DNA of 64,000 bases from Marinilabiliales bacterium (GTDB lineage Bacteria > Bacteroidota > Bacteroidia > Bacteroidales > F082): contig PKTA01000178.1 in NCBI GenBank assembly GCA_002869365.1, forward strand, positions 1 through 64,000, in the 5' to 3' direction. Under the pieces are notes generated by a model. It ran no database searches, was not told the origin of the DNA, and saw only the letters and a list, made by a program, of their open reading frames with translations. A program made the position numbers and the translations under genes. This document shows, in pieces, positions 1 to 9,776 of the stretch; the stretch's first letter is position 1; every line of letters begins with the position of its first letter.

Positions 1-365
1 ATAAATACAATTAGTCCGATTACTGCCGAAATAATTGCCGAAATCAATACTGCACCGGCTGCCATATCTTTAACCAATCCGGCTTTTTTATTATAATCAG
101 GCGATGCTAGATCTGTTAATGCTTCTATTGCAGAATTAAATATTTCGGCAGAAATAACAAAGCCAATGCATAAAACAACGGCGAACCATTCGTAACTATT
201 AATTTGAAAATAAAACCCAAAAACAATAACTAATATGCTTGCAGTCAGATGAATCCAAAGGTTATGCTGGGATTTAAGAGCATAAACAATACCCTTAAAA
301 GCATAAGTGAAACTTTGAAGCCTCCTTTTAATTGAGAACTTATTATTTTCTGATTTTTTTGTCAT
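1..365 (-). CDS. dgkA: Diacylglycerol kinase family protein (3' end outside window)
   Basis: Reverse-strand translation from ATG at 365: MTKKSENNKFSIKRRLQSFTYAFKGI..., with EIFNSAIEALTDLASPDYNKKAGLVKDMAAGAVL typical of DagK. Confidence 0.85.
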   Translation of the reverse strand, partial: MTKKSENNKFSIKRRLQSFTYAFKGIVYALKSQHNLWIHLTASILVIVFGFYFQINSYEWFAVVLCIGFVISAEIFNSAIEALTDLASPDYNKKAGLVKDMAAGAVLISAIISAVIGLIVF

Positions 366-432
366 CAAACTAATAAATGATTCTGATGTAAAATTAAGAA
401 TTATATCGAATCATTTTCTTTATTTTTACCCT

Positions 433-1356
433 ATGATTTATACTCTTGGAGAATCGTTAATGGACTTGATATTCGAGTCTGATTCGAAAATAATTGCAAA
501 GTCTGGCGGGTCTATGTTAAATTTATCAGTTTCACTAGGCAGATGTGGGTTGAAAGTAAGCCTTGTCTCCGAGTTGGGAGATGATATTGTTGGTGATAAA
601 ATTGTAAACTTCCTCAGGGAAAATAAGGTGGATACAAAATATATTAATCGCTATGTCCATAATAAATCGCCATTGGCATTAGCAGTTTTAGATGAGGATA
701 GTATACCAACTTATTCCTTTTACAAACCTTATCCTGAGAAAAGAGTGCTGAAAACTCCTGCATCGATTAAAAAGGATGATATTTTAGTTTTTGGTTCGTT
801 TTATTCTTTGGAGGAAAGTATTCACAATTATATCAAGGGTTTAACTGAAATGGCAAACTCATCCAAAGCCATAGTAATTTATGATCCTAATATTAGAATG
901 GCACATAAGATAGATTCAGAACAAACAAAGAAATATTTGATTGAAAATTTAGCTGCAGCAGATATTATCAAGGGCTCAAACGAGGACTTCTGCAATATTT
1001 TTGGCAATGGGGATGATAATTATTTTGTTAGTGAATTACGAAAAATAAATCCTGAAGCAATAATATTTATAACCAGAGGAAGTGAGGGGGCCAGAGTATT
1101 TAGTAAAGATCAGAATTGTTACATTAGTGCAGATTCAGTTAAGTTAAAAAGTACAATTGGAGCGGGAGATAACTTTACTGCAGGCATTGTTTATTCGATT
1201 AAAAAGCAAAATATTGCTAAAAATGATTTGGCTCATCTGGACAGTAATGCTTTGATGAAAATGTTAGAATATGGAAAAGGATTTTCCTCAAATGTTTGTA
1301 CTTCTTATGAAAATTATATCAGTAAGGAATTTGCTAATTCTTTAATACAGAATTAA
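433..1356 (+). CDS. PfkB-family carbohydrate kinase (fructokinase-like)
   Basis: N-terminal [22 protein letters not shown] and C-terminal [16 protein letters not shown] PfkB signature. Confidence 0.88.
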   Translation: MIYTLGESLMDLIFESDSKIIAKSGGSMLNLSVSLGRCGLKVSLVSELGDDIVGDKIVNFLRENKVDTKYINRYVHNKSPLALAVLDEDSIPTYSFYKPYPEKRVLKTPASIKKDDILVFGSFYSLEESIHNYIKGLTEMANSSKAIVIYDPNIRMAHKIDSEQTKKYLIENLAAADIIKGSNEDFCNIFGNGDDNYFVSELRKINPEAIIFITRGSEGARVFSKDQNCYISADSVKLKSTIGAGDNFTAGIVYSIKKQNIAKNDLAHLDSNALMKMLEYGKGFSSNVCTSYENYISKEFANSLIQN

Positions 1357-1859
1357 ATCAGACTTTTATAAATATTCAAATTCTCCTCATCGAAACAAAC
1401 AAAATATATTAATTCGGGTTTGTTTTCTTTAATGATAAAATCCCTTACAGTTTCTATGGCAATTTTAGCTGCTCTTTCTTTTGGAAATCCGTAAATTCCT
1501 GTACTTATATTTGAAAAAGCAATTGATTTCAGATTATTTTCCTTTGCCAGTTTCAAACTTTCATAATAACATGATCTTAATAAATCATCTTCATTCTGAT
1601 TTCCTCCCCTCCATACAGGACCTACAGCATGAATAACAAACTTAGAAGGAAGATTATAAGCTTTAGTAATTTTTGCCTTACCTGTTTCACATCCGTTTAG
1701 TGTTTTGCATTCTTCTAAAAGTTGAGGCCCGGCAGCCCTATGAATAGCCCCGTCAACTCCACCTCCTCCAGCAAGTTTGGAATTTGCAGCATTAACAATG
1801 GCATCAACCTCAAGCTTGGTAATATCTGCTTTTATTATCTCTATTTTGTTGTCATTCAA
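1353..1859 (-). CDS. Macro domain protein (O-acetyl-ADP-ribose deacetylase family)
   Basis: [26 protein letters not shown] and [13 protein letters not shown] macro-domain motifs. Confidence 0.92.
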   Translation of the reverse strand: MNDNKIEIIKADITKLEVDAIVNAANSKLAGGGGVDGAIHRAAGPQLLEECKTLNGCETGKAKITKAYNLPSKFVIHAVGPVWRGGNQNEDDLLRSCYYESLKLAKENNLKSIAFSNISTGIYGFPKERAAKIAIETVRDFIIKENKPELIYFVCFDEENLNIYKSLI

Positions 1860-1874
1860 AACAATACAATTTTA

Positions 1875-3230
1875 TTACTGCTTTCTATTAACTATTAATT
1901 GTCCTGTTTGGTATCCTACAACTTCAATTTCTGTTTCTTTATCTATGAAGCCTACAATAGCCGTGGCATCATACATATTATCATCAATAATTACTTTTCC
2001 TGAAGGTCGTAAACTGCTTTTTGATATGCCAGTTTTACCAATCATACTCTTATACACAGCATCAGAAGAAGTATAACCTTCAACAGGATTTAGTGTTTTT
2101 GCTAGTGATAAATTTCCAAAGGAGTTAGTGGCAAAGAGTTTCTTGCTCAACCAAATGGATAGTATCACAGAGGCAGTTAATGCTATAATAACTGTCATCA
2201 ATGCTTTAATAAGATTAGAAGGATCGTAATCGAATATGCCATCTCCCATATTTTCTACCATACTCAAACTCAAGCCGGTTACCATCAGTAAGGCACCTAA
2301 AGTTCCTGCCACACCAAAACCTGGTATGGCGAATATTTCCACCGCAAGCAGAGCCAATCCAAATACGAAAATTAATATTTCCCAGTGATTTGCCAGGCCT
2401 TCAAGGTAAAGTGGAGCGAAGTATAATAATGCTGCTATCGCCGATGCTGCAATAGGAAAACCAATGCCTGGTGTTTGAAGTTCGAAATATATTCCTCCAA
2501 TAATTATCATTATCAACACGCCACTGAACATTGGGTTAATTAGGAAGCCAATTATTTTGTCAGTTGCTGACAATTGATGTCTGTTAATTTTATAATTTTT
2601 AATGCCACTTTTTTCTAGTGCATCTTCAATACTTTTTGCTTCGTTCTCACAAAATTTATATTTAATGGCTTCTGATGTTGTAAATGTTAAAACCTGACCT
2701 GAATCGCTAATACCAGGCACATAAACCTTAGGATCAACCATGGCTTGGGCAATTTTTGGATCTCTGCCACTGGCTTCGGCAGTTGCCCTCATCATCGAGC
2801 GCATATACGATTGGTATTTATCGGGCATCTGCTCTCCCTGCTGATTTACAACAGTAGCAGCACCAATGCTGGCTCCTTCTGCCATATAAATTGAGTCGCA
2901 GGCCAGCGAAATTAATGCTCCGGCAGAAGCCGCATTTTTATCAATAAAAACATAAATCGGAATTTTCGAATTAAGTATTTTTGTGCGTATTGAATCGGCG
3001 GCATCCAACATCCCACCGTAGGTGTTCATATGAATAATTATTAAATCGTAACCATCTTTTTCAGCTGATTCAATGGCCTTTTTTGTTGTACGCCAAACAG
3101 GAGGCGCAATCATTTCCTTAATGTCAAAAGAGAAAACTTTTGTAACAGTACTGTCATTACTTGCACTTAAAGTGCTGGCAAGGATCATTATAACTGCTAT
3201 TAAACCTATTTTACTCAGGATTCTATTCAT
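1875..3230 (-). CDS. NfeD family membrane-bound ClpP-class serine protease
   Basis: ClpP-like domain (NTYGGMLDAADSIRTKIL, NAASAGALISLACDSIYMA) plus TM helices and C-terminal NfeD OB-fold. Confidence 0.9.
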   Translation of the reverse strand: MNRILSKIGLIAVIMILASTLSASNDSTVTKVFSFDIKEMIAPPVWRTTKKAIESAEKDGYDLIIIHMNTYGGMLDAADSIRTKILNSKIPIYVFIDKNAASAGALISLACDSIYMAEGASIGAATVVNQQGEQMPDKYQSYMRSMMRATAEASGRDPKIAQAMVDPKVYVPGISDSGQVLTFTTSEAIKYKFCENEAKSIEDALEKSGIKNYKINRHQLSATDKIIGFLINPMFSGVLIMIIIGGIYFELQTPGIGFPIAASAIAALLYFAPLYLEGLANHWEILIFVFGLALLAVEIFAIPGFGVAGTLGALLMVTGLSLSMVENMGDGIFDYDPSNLIKALMTVIIALTASVILSIWLSKKLFATNSFGNLSLAKTLNPVEGYTSSDAVYKSMIGKTGISKSSLRPSGKVIIDDNMYDATAIVGFIDKETEIEVVGYQTGQLIVNRKQ

Positions 3231-3549
3231 TTTTCATCTTTTTAATTTTTTGAATATTACGATATCGTTTTCTTGCTGCCTGCCTTCGCCAATATTTACC
3301 CCAAACAATATTAGTCCATAATCTTTCATGCAAATAGTACAGAATGAGTTTGGCTATAATATCAACGCCTGTAATTAATGATACTGCCCCAACTATGTCT
3401 TTAAATGCTGTTTGTGTAGCCTGGGTGAAAATGGTAAAACTAATAATAAATGTTGCCCCCGAGGCTACAAGCCTCCAACTCAATGCTTTTAGGATGCTTC
3501 TTGTGGGGCTGTCTTTATCAATATGTTTGTAATTTTTCCTATCTGACAT
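3223..3549 (-). CDS. DUF2061 domain-containing membrane protein
   Basis: RSILKALSWRLVASGATFIISF...LYYLHERLWTNIVWGK. Confidence 0.8.
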   Translation of the reverse strand: MSDRKNYKHIDKDSPTRSILKALSWRLVASGATFIISFTIFTQATQTAFKDIVGAVSLITGVDIIAKLILYYLHERLWTNIVWGKYWRRQAARKRYRNIQKIKKMKNE

Positions 3550-3631
3550 TGCAATAAATTATATTTACAATATTAATAAAAATGCCTCTACTATTGGATT
3601 ATTTTATTAATAAAAATCTATAATTACTTTC

Positions 3632-4429
3632 CTATTTTTTATTGAAATAGAAGTTTAGTTTTTTGGCAAAATCATCATGAGTTAGTTTGTTCGAGGCTAT
3701 AATTTGCTTGCCGAAAAGGTAATTTTCTGTCAAGTTAAAATCGGTGACCATTCCTCCAGCTTGTTTAACAATAAATGCCCCTGCAGCAACATCCCATGGA
3801 TTTAATCCATATTCATAAAACACTTCAAATCTGCCTGCTGCCACATATGCAAGATCAAGTGCTGCCGAACCAAGTCTTCTAACACCACGACTGTTTTGCA
3901 TTAAATCCTTAAATAATTCCAAATATTGATCTAAAAGAGCATAATCGTAATAAGGAAAGCCTGTGGCTATAAGCGAGTTGTTTAAGTTTGATTGCTTAGT
4001 AACTTTAATTTCTCTTTTATTCAGAAAAGCTGCTGCTCCTTTCCATGAATAAAAACATTCACCGCTGCTAACCTCATAAACAATTCCAATAATTGTTTCA
4101 TTACCATCATTTAATGCAATTGAAATTGAATAGAATGGCACTGAATGTATGAAGTTTGTTGTACCGTCTAAAGGGTCTACTATCCAGTTAAACCTGTCTG
4201 CTTTTTTTAATGTTGGATCCTCTTCTGCGATAAATCCTGCTTCAGGTAGAATTTTTGATAATTCACTAACTATTATCTTTTCTGCCTGCTTATCAACATA
4301 TGTAACAAGATTATGTAAGCCCTTCTCTTCCACATCTTTATCTTCAAATTTTAATGATTCGCTCTTAATAAATTTACCAACTGCTTTTGTTAAGTTAATT
4401 ATTTGATTTGTAGTAGTTTGTAGTTTCAT
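3632..4429 (-). CDS. Inositol monophosphatase family protein
   Basis: WIVDPLDGTTNFIHSVPFYSISIAL and NPWDVAAGAFIVKQAGG motifs. Confidence 0.93.
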   Translation of the reverse strand: MKLQTTTNQIINLTKAVGKFIKSESLKFEDKDVEEKGLHNLVTYVDKQAEKIIVSELSKILPEAGFIAEEDPTLKKADRFNWIVDPLDGTTNFIHSVPFYSISIALNDGNETIIGIVYEVSSGECFYSWKGAAAFLNKREIKVTKQSNLNNSLIATGFPYYDYALLDQYLELFKDLMQNSRGVRRLGSAALDLAYVAAGRFEVFYEYGLNPWDVAAGAFIVKQAGGMVTDFNLTENYLFGKQIIASNKLTHDDFAKKLNFYFNKK

Positions 4430-5583
4430 ACATTTGTTTTTTTGCGATTCATAAGGAGGAAGGTGAATAGCGAAAGTCCTGCAATGAATATCAATGTGGA
4501 AATTACTTCTGCTTGTGTTACCTTCATACCCAAAAAATTAAAAATATTATTAACTCTTATGTGCTCAATTAAAAATCTTTCAACTCCATTAAACATTAAA
4601 TAGATGGCAAAGAGCAAGCCCGGTATTTTAATTCTTTTTCTTATTGTCCACAGAATGATAAAAATAATAACTGCCATAAATGTTTCATAAATGGGAGTTG
4701 GAAATACTGGTTCAGCAAGTGCCATGCAATGAGGGCCAATACAACCGGGAATAGGAATGCCTTCATTAATTATATTATGAGGATAATTATAAGCCCATAG
4801 CCAATCGGGTAAAAAGTTTAGCCAATCGGGCTTTGATAAAGTGTTTACTATTCCCCAGTCACCATCACCTGCTGTATGGCAACCCAAACGACCTATACCA
4901 TAAGCAATTATTAAGGCAGGAGCGACAATGTCGGCCAGATGTTTCCAGTTAATACCTTTTTTTCCTGAATAAATAACTAATGCTACACCAGCAACTATTA
5001 ATCCTCCATAAAAAGTAAGCCCTGCAAACGACACTAAGGATTCCATTGGATCGGCCAAAAACTGATCCCAATTTTCAAACCAATGGAATATTTTAGCACC
5101 AATAATCCCAAATATCACAGCTACAAAAACTATTGGCCATGTATGGTCCTGGGCATGAATAATTACCTCAACCTTTTCAGGTTTTTCCTTGTTTTTATAG
5201 TTTTTTGTATAGAAAAGATAAGCAGCATAAATAATACCTAAACTTAATCCTCCCCATAAATTTCCCTTTAAGGAAATTAAAAATTCTTGTGGGTTGTTGG
5301 CAAAATACTGATAATCGGTGAAGGCATAAATTCCTTTAAAGCCAATTATAAAGGCGATAACAAAACTTATAATTAAATCAGTAATTGACAGGCGTTTAGA
5401 TTTCCAAATATTTTTTGTCTGGGCTTTTATTAAACCTTCTTCTTCCTTACGCTTAAGTTCATAAAAGAGAATAATTGCAGCGACTAAAAATGCCAATGCA
5501 AGAAAAAATCCGTATGATTGTATTGGCATATTAATGTTGGTGCCAAACAAATCATTAATAAGGTCGCTTAGTTTTGGATACAC
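4426..5583 (-). CDS. lgt: Prolipoprotein diacylglyceryl transferase
   Basis: Multi-TM; YGIGRLGCHTAGDGDWG and TPIYETF, GVERFLIEHIRVN Lgt signatures. Confidence 0.88.
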   Translation of the reverse strand: MYPKLSDLINDLFGTNINMPIQSYGFFLALAFLVAAIILFYELKRKEEEGLIKAQTKNIWKSKRLSITDLIISFVIAFIIGFKGIYAFTDYQYFANNPQEFLISLKGNLWGGLSLGIIYAAYLFYTKNYKNKEKPEKVEVIIHAQDHTWPIVFVAVIFGIIGAKIFHWFENWDQFLADPMESLVSFAGLTFYGGLIVAGVALVIYSGKKGINWKHLADIVAPALIIAYGIGRLGCHTAGDGDWGIVNTLSKPDWLNFLPDWLWAYNYPHNIINEGIPIPGCIGPHCMALAEPVFPTPIYETFMAVIIFIILWTIRKRIKIPGLLFAIYLMFNGVERFLIEHIRVNNIFNFLGMKVTQAEVISTLIFIAGLSLFTFLLMNRKKTNV

Positions 5584-5611
5584 TTTTTAAAAAATTAGTT
5601 TTTAAAATTAT

Positions 5612-6538
5612 TTATTTGGTTTCATTAGCAATTTCACTTTTATCAAAACGGCCTCTGGAGGATAAAAATTGTTGCAATAAAATTCCTGCAATTATAAATA
5701 CAAGTCCAACAATAGTAGAGAGATGTATTTCCTCTCCTACGGTGAGGTTTATCCAAAATAAAGCCACAAAAGGTGATAAGTAAACAAGGTTACTTACTTT
5801 AGCAGTATTCGATGAAAGTTTAAGAGCGTTCAACCAGATTACAAAAGTAATACTTAATTCAAACAAGCCAATGTATGCCGAGCCAGCAATACTTTGCCAT
5901 GAAGGAGGACTTATCTTAACGCCAGTAATTATCAGATATAAGGCAACATAGAAAAAACCTATTAATAAGTTTAAAAATATCTTTTCTTCCGATTTTCTTT
6001 TTTTATCCTTGAGGTTTAGTATCCAGTAAATTGCCCAGAAAATAGAACTTAGAAGGGCAAGAAATATGCCCCACGGTTCATTAAATTCCATGTCGAGTGG
6101 TGCTCCATCTGTTCCTATAACAATTATGCCTATAAAACTTACGAAGAGTGCCACAAAACTATAAATTGGGATTTTTTGTTTTAATAAAGGAACAGAAAGT
6201 ATAACTAAAACGATTGGCCATGTATAGTTTAAAATACCGGCTACCTGTGCCTCAAGAAGGCTATAAGCTTTTAGTAAAACTATATAATATAAAAATGGAT
6301 TGAAAAACCCCATTATTGCTGACTTTTTTATATTCCTTAGCGTAAATTGCTTCTTTAAATTTATATTTTTGCTACTCAGCAGAATTATTGTTAATGCCAT
6401 AATTCCAAATATCGCCGACCAGAAAAGTAATTGATCGAACTCAATAAATCGTAAACTTATTTTAAATGCAGAACTCATGGTAGACCAGAAAAGGATGGCA
6501 ACCAAGGCAAGTAGATATGCTTTTTTTTGATTTTGCAT
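5612..6538 (-). CDS. DMT superfamily (EamA) transporter
   Basis: About 10 TM segments; ALLSSIFWAIYWILN, NYTWPIVLVILSVPLLKQ. Confidence 0.82.
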   Translation of the reverse strand: MQNQKKAYLLALVAILFWSTMSSAFKISLRFIEFDQLLFWSAIFGIMALTIILLSSKNINLKKQFTLRNIKKSAIMGFFNPFLYYIVLLKAYSLLEAQVAGILNYTWPIVLVILSVPLLKQKIPIYSFVALFVSFIGIIVIGTDGAPLDMEFNEPWGIFLALLSSIFWAIYWILNLKDKKRKSEEKIFLNLLIGFFYVALYLIITGVKISPPSWQSIAGSAYIGLFELSITFVIWLNALKLSSNTAKVSNLVYLSPFVALFWINLTVGEEIHLSTIVGLVFIIAGILLQQFLSSRGRFDKSEIANETK

Positions 6539-6597
6539 ATTAAGTTTTCTTCTTTATTATTAAGAATTATTCGATAAAATTTACTTCAATTACTTTA

Positions 6598-8127
6598 CTA
6601 ATGTACTGCCCATGGCGGCAATGCTCCAAAACTTAAATCAAATACTTCCATGCCCCAAAAGTAAGTGAAAAGAGTAATAATTATAGCCCCTATTATGTTT
6701 AATATAAATCCGTTTTTCGCCATTTGCATTACCGTAATACGGTTAGAACCAAAAACAATTGCATTGGGAGGTGTAGCAACAGGCAACATAAAAGCCATTG
6801 AAGCACTAATAGTGGCCGGTAACATGAATAATAATGGATTAACATTTACACTAACAGATAATCCGGCTAAAACTGGCAGAAGCATTTCTGTAGTTGCTGT
6901 ATTGGATGTGAGTTCCGTTAAAAATGTCATGCCAAAACAAATAGTAAAAATTATCAGTATGGGAGGCATTCCGGCCAGTCCACTAAGTTGCTCACCAAAC
7001 CAAAGTGATAAGCCCGATTCTTTAAATCCTGTGGCCAGAGCAAAACCTCCACCAAAAAGAAGGACTATATTCCATGGAAGTTTAACGGCTGTGGGCCAGT
7101 CCATTATCTTTGTTTTTCCTTTTTTAGATGGGATCAGAAACAGAATTATGGCCATCCCAATTGCAACAGTACCATCATTAATAAAAGATGGATTTCCAAG
7201 AAGACTACTCCAACCTGTAATTGAGACATTGCCTATACTTAAATCTGATCTGAATAACCATAGTATTGCCAATAAAACGAAATCGATAAAAACTACTTTT
7301 TCTTCCCAGCCTGCAGGCCCAAGTTTTTTATATTCTTGTTTAAAGCTAATTCCTTTTTGTAAGTCTTTCCATGATGTTTTTGGTTTGAAAATGAGATATA
7401 AATATATCCAAACTACAGCGAAAACGGTAATACTAATAGGTAAAGCAAACATGAACCATGTTGAGAAACTTATTTCGGGTGCATTTGGAAACATTATTTG
7501 AAATATCCTTGCAAAAGAAAGATTGGGCGGGGTTCCTACCAATGTAGCTATTCCTCCAATAGACGCACTATAGGCTATTCCAAGCAATAAACCAACCGAG
7601 TATTTTTTTAATTCTTTTTTTGGAACAAATTCTTCAAGTTTCTGAATAATTGAAAGTAATATTGGGACCATCATCATTGCTGTTGCAGTGTTGGAAATCC
7701 ACATCGACAGAAATGCAGTTGCTGTCATGAATCCCAGAAGTATTCGTGCCGGACTGGTACCTGTTAGTAGCAGAATTTTTAGTGCAATACGTTTGTGCAA
7801 GTTCCATCTTTGCATTGCCAATGCCACCAAAAAGCCACCTATAAAAAGGAAAATTACATGATTAAAATATGTGGCAGAAACACTTTTTCCGTTCATTATC
7901 CCAAAAAGAGGAAATAAAACCACCGGCAGCAATGCTGTAATTGCCAAAGGAACAATTTCGGTAACCCACCAAATTGCCATTATTATTGCAATTGCAAGAG
8001 TGTAAGTTACCTGAGGATTGTCTGGTTCAAGGTCTGTAAATAATATTAAAAATAAGAAAAGAGCAGGAGCAATTATAAACCCAAAAATTTGATTTAGCCC
8101 CAATTTGCTACTAATTAATTTTCGCAT
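6598..8127 (-). CDS. SLC13/DASS family sodium:dicarboxylate (anion) symporter
   Basis: Multi-TM; SIGGIATLVGTPPN and SNTATTEMLLPV...SMAFMLPVATPPNAIVFGS signatures. Confidence 0.92.
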   Translation of the reverse strand: MRKLISSKLGLNQIFGFIIAPALFLFLILFTDLEPDNPQVTYTLAIAIIMAIWWVTEIVPLAITALLPVVLFPLFGIMNGKSVSATYFNHVIFLFIGGFLVALAMQRWNLHKRIALKILLLTGTSPARILLGFMTATAFLSMWISNTATAMMMVPILLSIIQKLEEFVPKKELKKYSVGLLLGIAYSASIGGIATLVGTPPNLSFARIFQIMFPNAPEISFSTWFMFALPISITVFAVVWIYLYLIFKPKTSWKDLQKGISFKQEYKKLGPAGWEEKVVFIDFVLLAILWLFRSDLSIGNVSITGWSSLLGNPSFINDGTVAIGMAIILFLIPSKKGKTKIMDWPTAVKLPWNIVLLFGGGFALATGFKESGLSLWFGEQLSGLAGMPPILIIFTICFGMTFLTELTSNTATTEMLLPVLAGLSVSVNVNPLLFMLPATISASMAFMLPVATPPNAIVFGSNRITVMQMAKNGFILNIIGAIIITLFTYFWGMEVFDLSFGALPPWAVH

Positions 8128-8326
8128 GGATTAATCATAATATGTTTAAACTGCAAGTTAATAATAATTAAGCAAACTGGTAAAAGAAATTTCCTTCAAA
8201 AATAATTTTAAATGAATATTTTTAGCAAGATTTAAAGCTACAGCAAATAATTGTCATAAATCATTATTTGAATGCTATAATTTCTTATATTTGTTGTTTT
8301 TCCGTAAATTATAAAAGTATCTGATT

Positions 8327-9271
8327 ATGAGAAAGTTAGCGGTTGTAGCCTTTGGAGGAAATGCTTTGTTAAAAGCAGGTCAGAAGGGAACTATTGAAGA
8401 GCAGGAAATTAATGCCTTAAGGGCAAGTGAAAACCTTCTTAAGCTTATACAAAATAAGTACAACCTGGTACTTACGCATGGAAATGGTCCACAGGTTGGA
8501 AATATTTTGTTGGCTAATTCTGCAGGTTTTAAAGAGCACGGAATTCCTGAAATGCCTTTGGATATAAGTGTTGCCTATTCCCAGGGATTTATTGGGTATT
8601 TGCTTGAGCAGCAATTGCGTAATGTATTGAGAAACAATGATATGGAAAGAGATGTGATATCCATAATCACGCAAGTTCTTGTAAATAAAGATGATCCTGC
8701 ATTTAATAATCCAACGAAACCGGTTGGCCCATATTATTCTGCTGAAGAAGCCCAAAAGTTTATGGCTGATGGTAAGACCATATATAAAGAAGATAAAGCC
8801 CGTGGGGGATGGCGTAAAGTTGTTGCTTCTCCTGAACCATTGGTTATTTTTAATATGCGATCAATAGAAAAAATTGCCAACGATGGTAATATTGTAATTG
8901 CCGTTGGGGGGGGAGGTGTTCCTTGTTATTACAAAAAGGAAAATACTCTGCAAGGAATTGATGCTGTTATTGATAAGGATTTGGCTTCCGCTTTGCTTGC
9001 AACGCAAATTCACGCCAGTAAATTGTTTATTCTAACAGATGTACCAAAAGTTTGCTTAGATTTCAATACTCCTCAGGAGAAGACAATAGACAGAATGAGT
9101 ATTGCTCAGGCAAAAAAATACTTAGCTCAGGGTCAGTTTGGAGCAGGTAGTATGGCACCAAAAATTCAAGCAGCTATTAACTTTGTTGTAAGAAGTGGTA
9201 ATGATGCGATTATCACTGAAAGTTCTAAACTTGGAATTGATAACGGAGGTACTCGTATAACAATAGTATAA
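8327..9271 (+). CDS. arcC: Carbamate kinase
   Basis: VVAFGGNALL, LTHGNGPQVGNIL, GGWRKVVASPEP, IAVGGGGVP, FGAGSMAPKIQAA. Confidence 0.94.
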   Translation: MRKLAVVAFGGNALLKAGQKGTIEEQEINALRASENLLKLIQNKYNLVLTHGNGPQVGNILLANSAGFKEHGIPEMPLDISVAYSQGFIGYLLEQQLRNVLRNNDMERDVISIITQVLVNKDDPAFNNPTKPVGPYYSAEEAQKFMADGKTIYKEDKARGGWRKVVASPEPLVIFNMRSIEKIANDGNIVIAVGGGGVPCYYKKENTLQGIDAVIDKDLASALLATQIHASKLFILTDVPKVCLDFNTPQEKTIDRMSIAQAKKYLAQGQFGAGSMAPKIQAAINFVVRSGNDAIITESSKLGIDNGGTRITIV

Positions 9272-9305
9272 AGTACAAACTATTTAAGATATTTTTCGGG
9301 GATAT

Positions 9306-9342
9306 AAAGACGAAGTACTATTCTGGTATTTCGTCTTTTTTA
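9306..9342 (+). terminator. Rho-independent terminator downstream of arcC
   Basis: aaagacgaagtac / gtatttcgtcttt stem (one wobble) followed by a T tract. Confidence 0.75.
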
Positions 9343-9762
9343 TTTAGTTGAAATTTGCAACTCCTCCAATTCTATACCCGCTCTTTCCAATAGGTCGAGG
9401 CCTTCTGTTATCCTATATTTTCTGTCGAAAACAACTCTTTTTATTCCGGCCTGTATTATTAATTTGGCACATTCAATGCATGGTGAATCGGTTATATATA
9501 AAGTTGCCCCTTCACTACTATTATTGGATTTGGCTACTTTAGTAATTGCATTAGCCTCCGCGTGAAGAACATATGATTTTGTTATCCCCGCATCATCTTC
9601 GCAAATGTTTTCAAAACCTGAAGGCGTACCATTATAACCGTCTGAGATAATCATACGATCTTTAACTATGAGTGCACCAACTTGTCGTCTGATACAATAT
9701 GAATTTTTAGCCCATACGTGAGCCATCTCCAAATAACTCTTGTCGAATTTTTTGTCTTTCAT
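9340..9762 (-). CDS. dCMP deaminase / cytidine-deoxycytidylate deaminase family
   Basis: VLHAEANAI and DSPCIECAKLIIQAGI zinc motifs. Confidence 0.92.
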   Translation of the reverse strand: MKDKKFDKSYLEMAHVWAKNSYCIRRQVGALIVKDRMIISDGYNGTPSGFENICEDDAGITKSYVLHAEANAITKVAKSNNSSEGATLYITDSPCIECAKLIIQAGIKRVVFDRKYRITEGLDLLERAGIELEELQISTK

Positions 9763-9776
9763 TTAATTTCTTTTAT

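Noticed and set aside
1777-2076. 99-aa plus-strand ORF spanning the macro-domain/NfeD junction
   Set aside because: Antisense to two well-supported genes; hydrophobic low-complexity translation.
6665-7501. 278-aa plus-strand ORF
   Set aside because: Lies antisense inside the SLC13 transporter gene, whose translation has clear family motifs; the antisense product shows no recognisable domain.
8267-8293. Promoter TTTG...TATATTTG upstream of arcC
   Set aside because: Spacer is about 15 nt, shorter than the usual 17-23; not called as a feature.
8417-8755. 112-aa minus-strand ORF within arcC
   Set aside because: Antisense shadow ORF of a conserved carbamate kinase gene.
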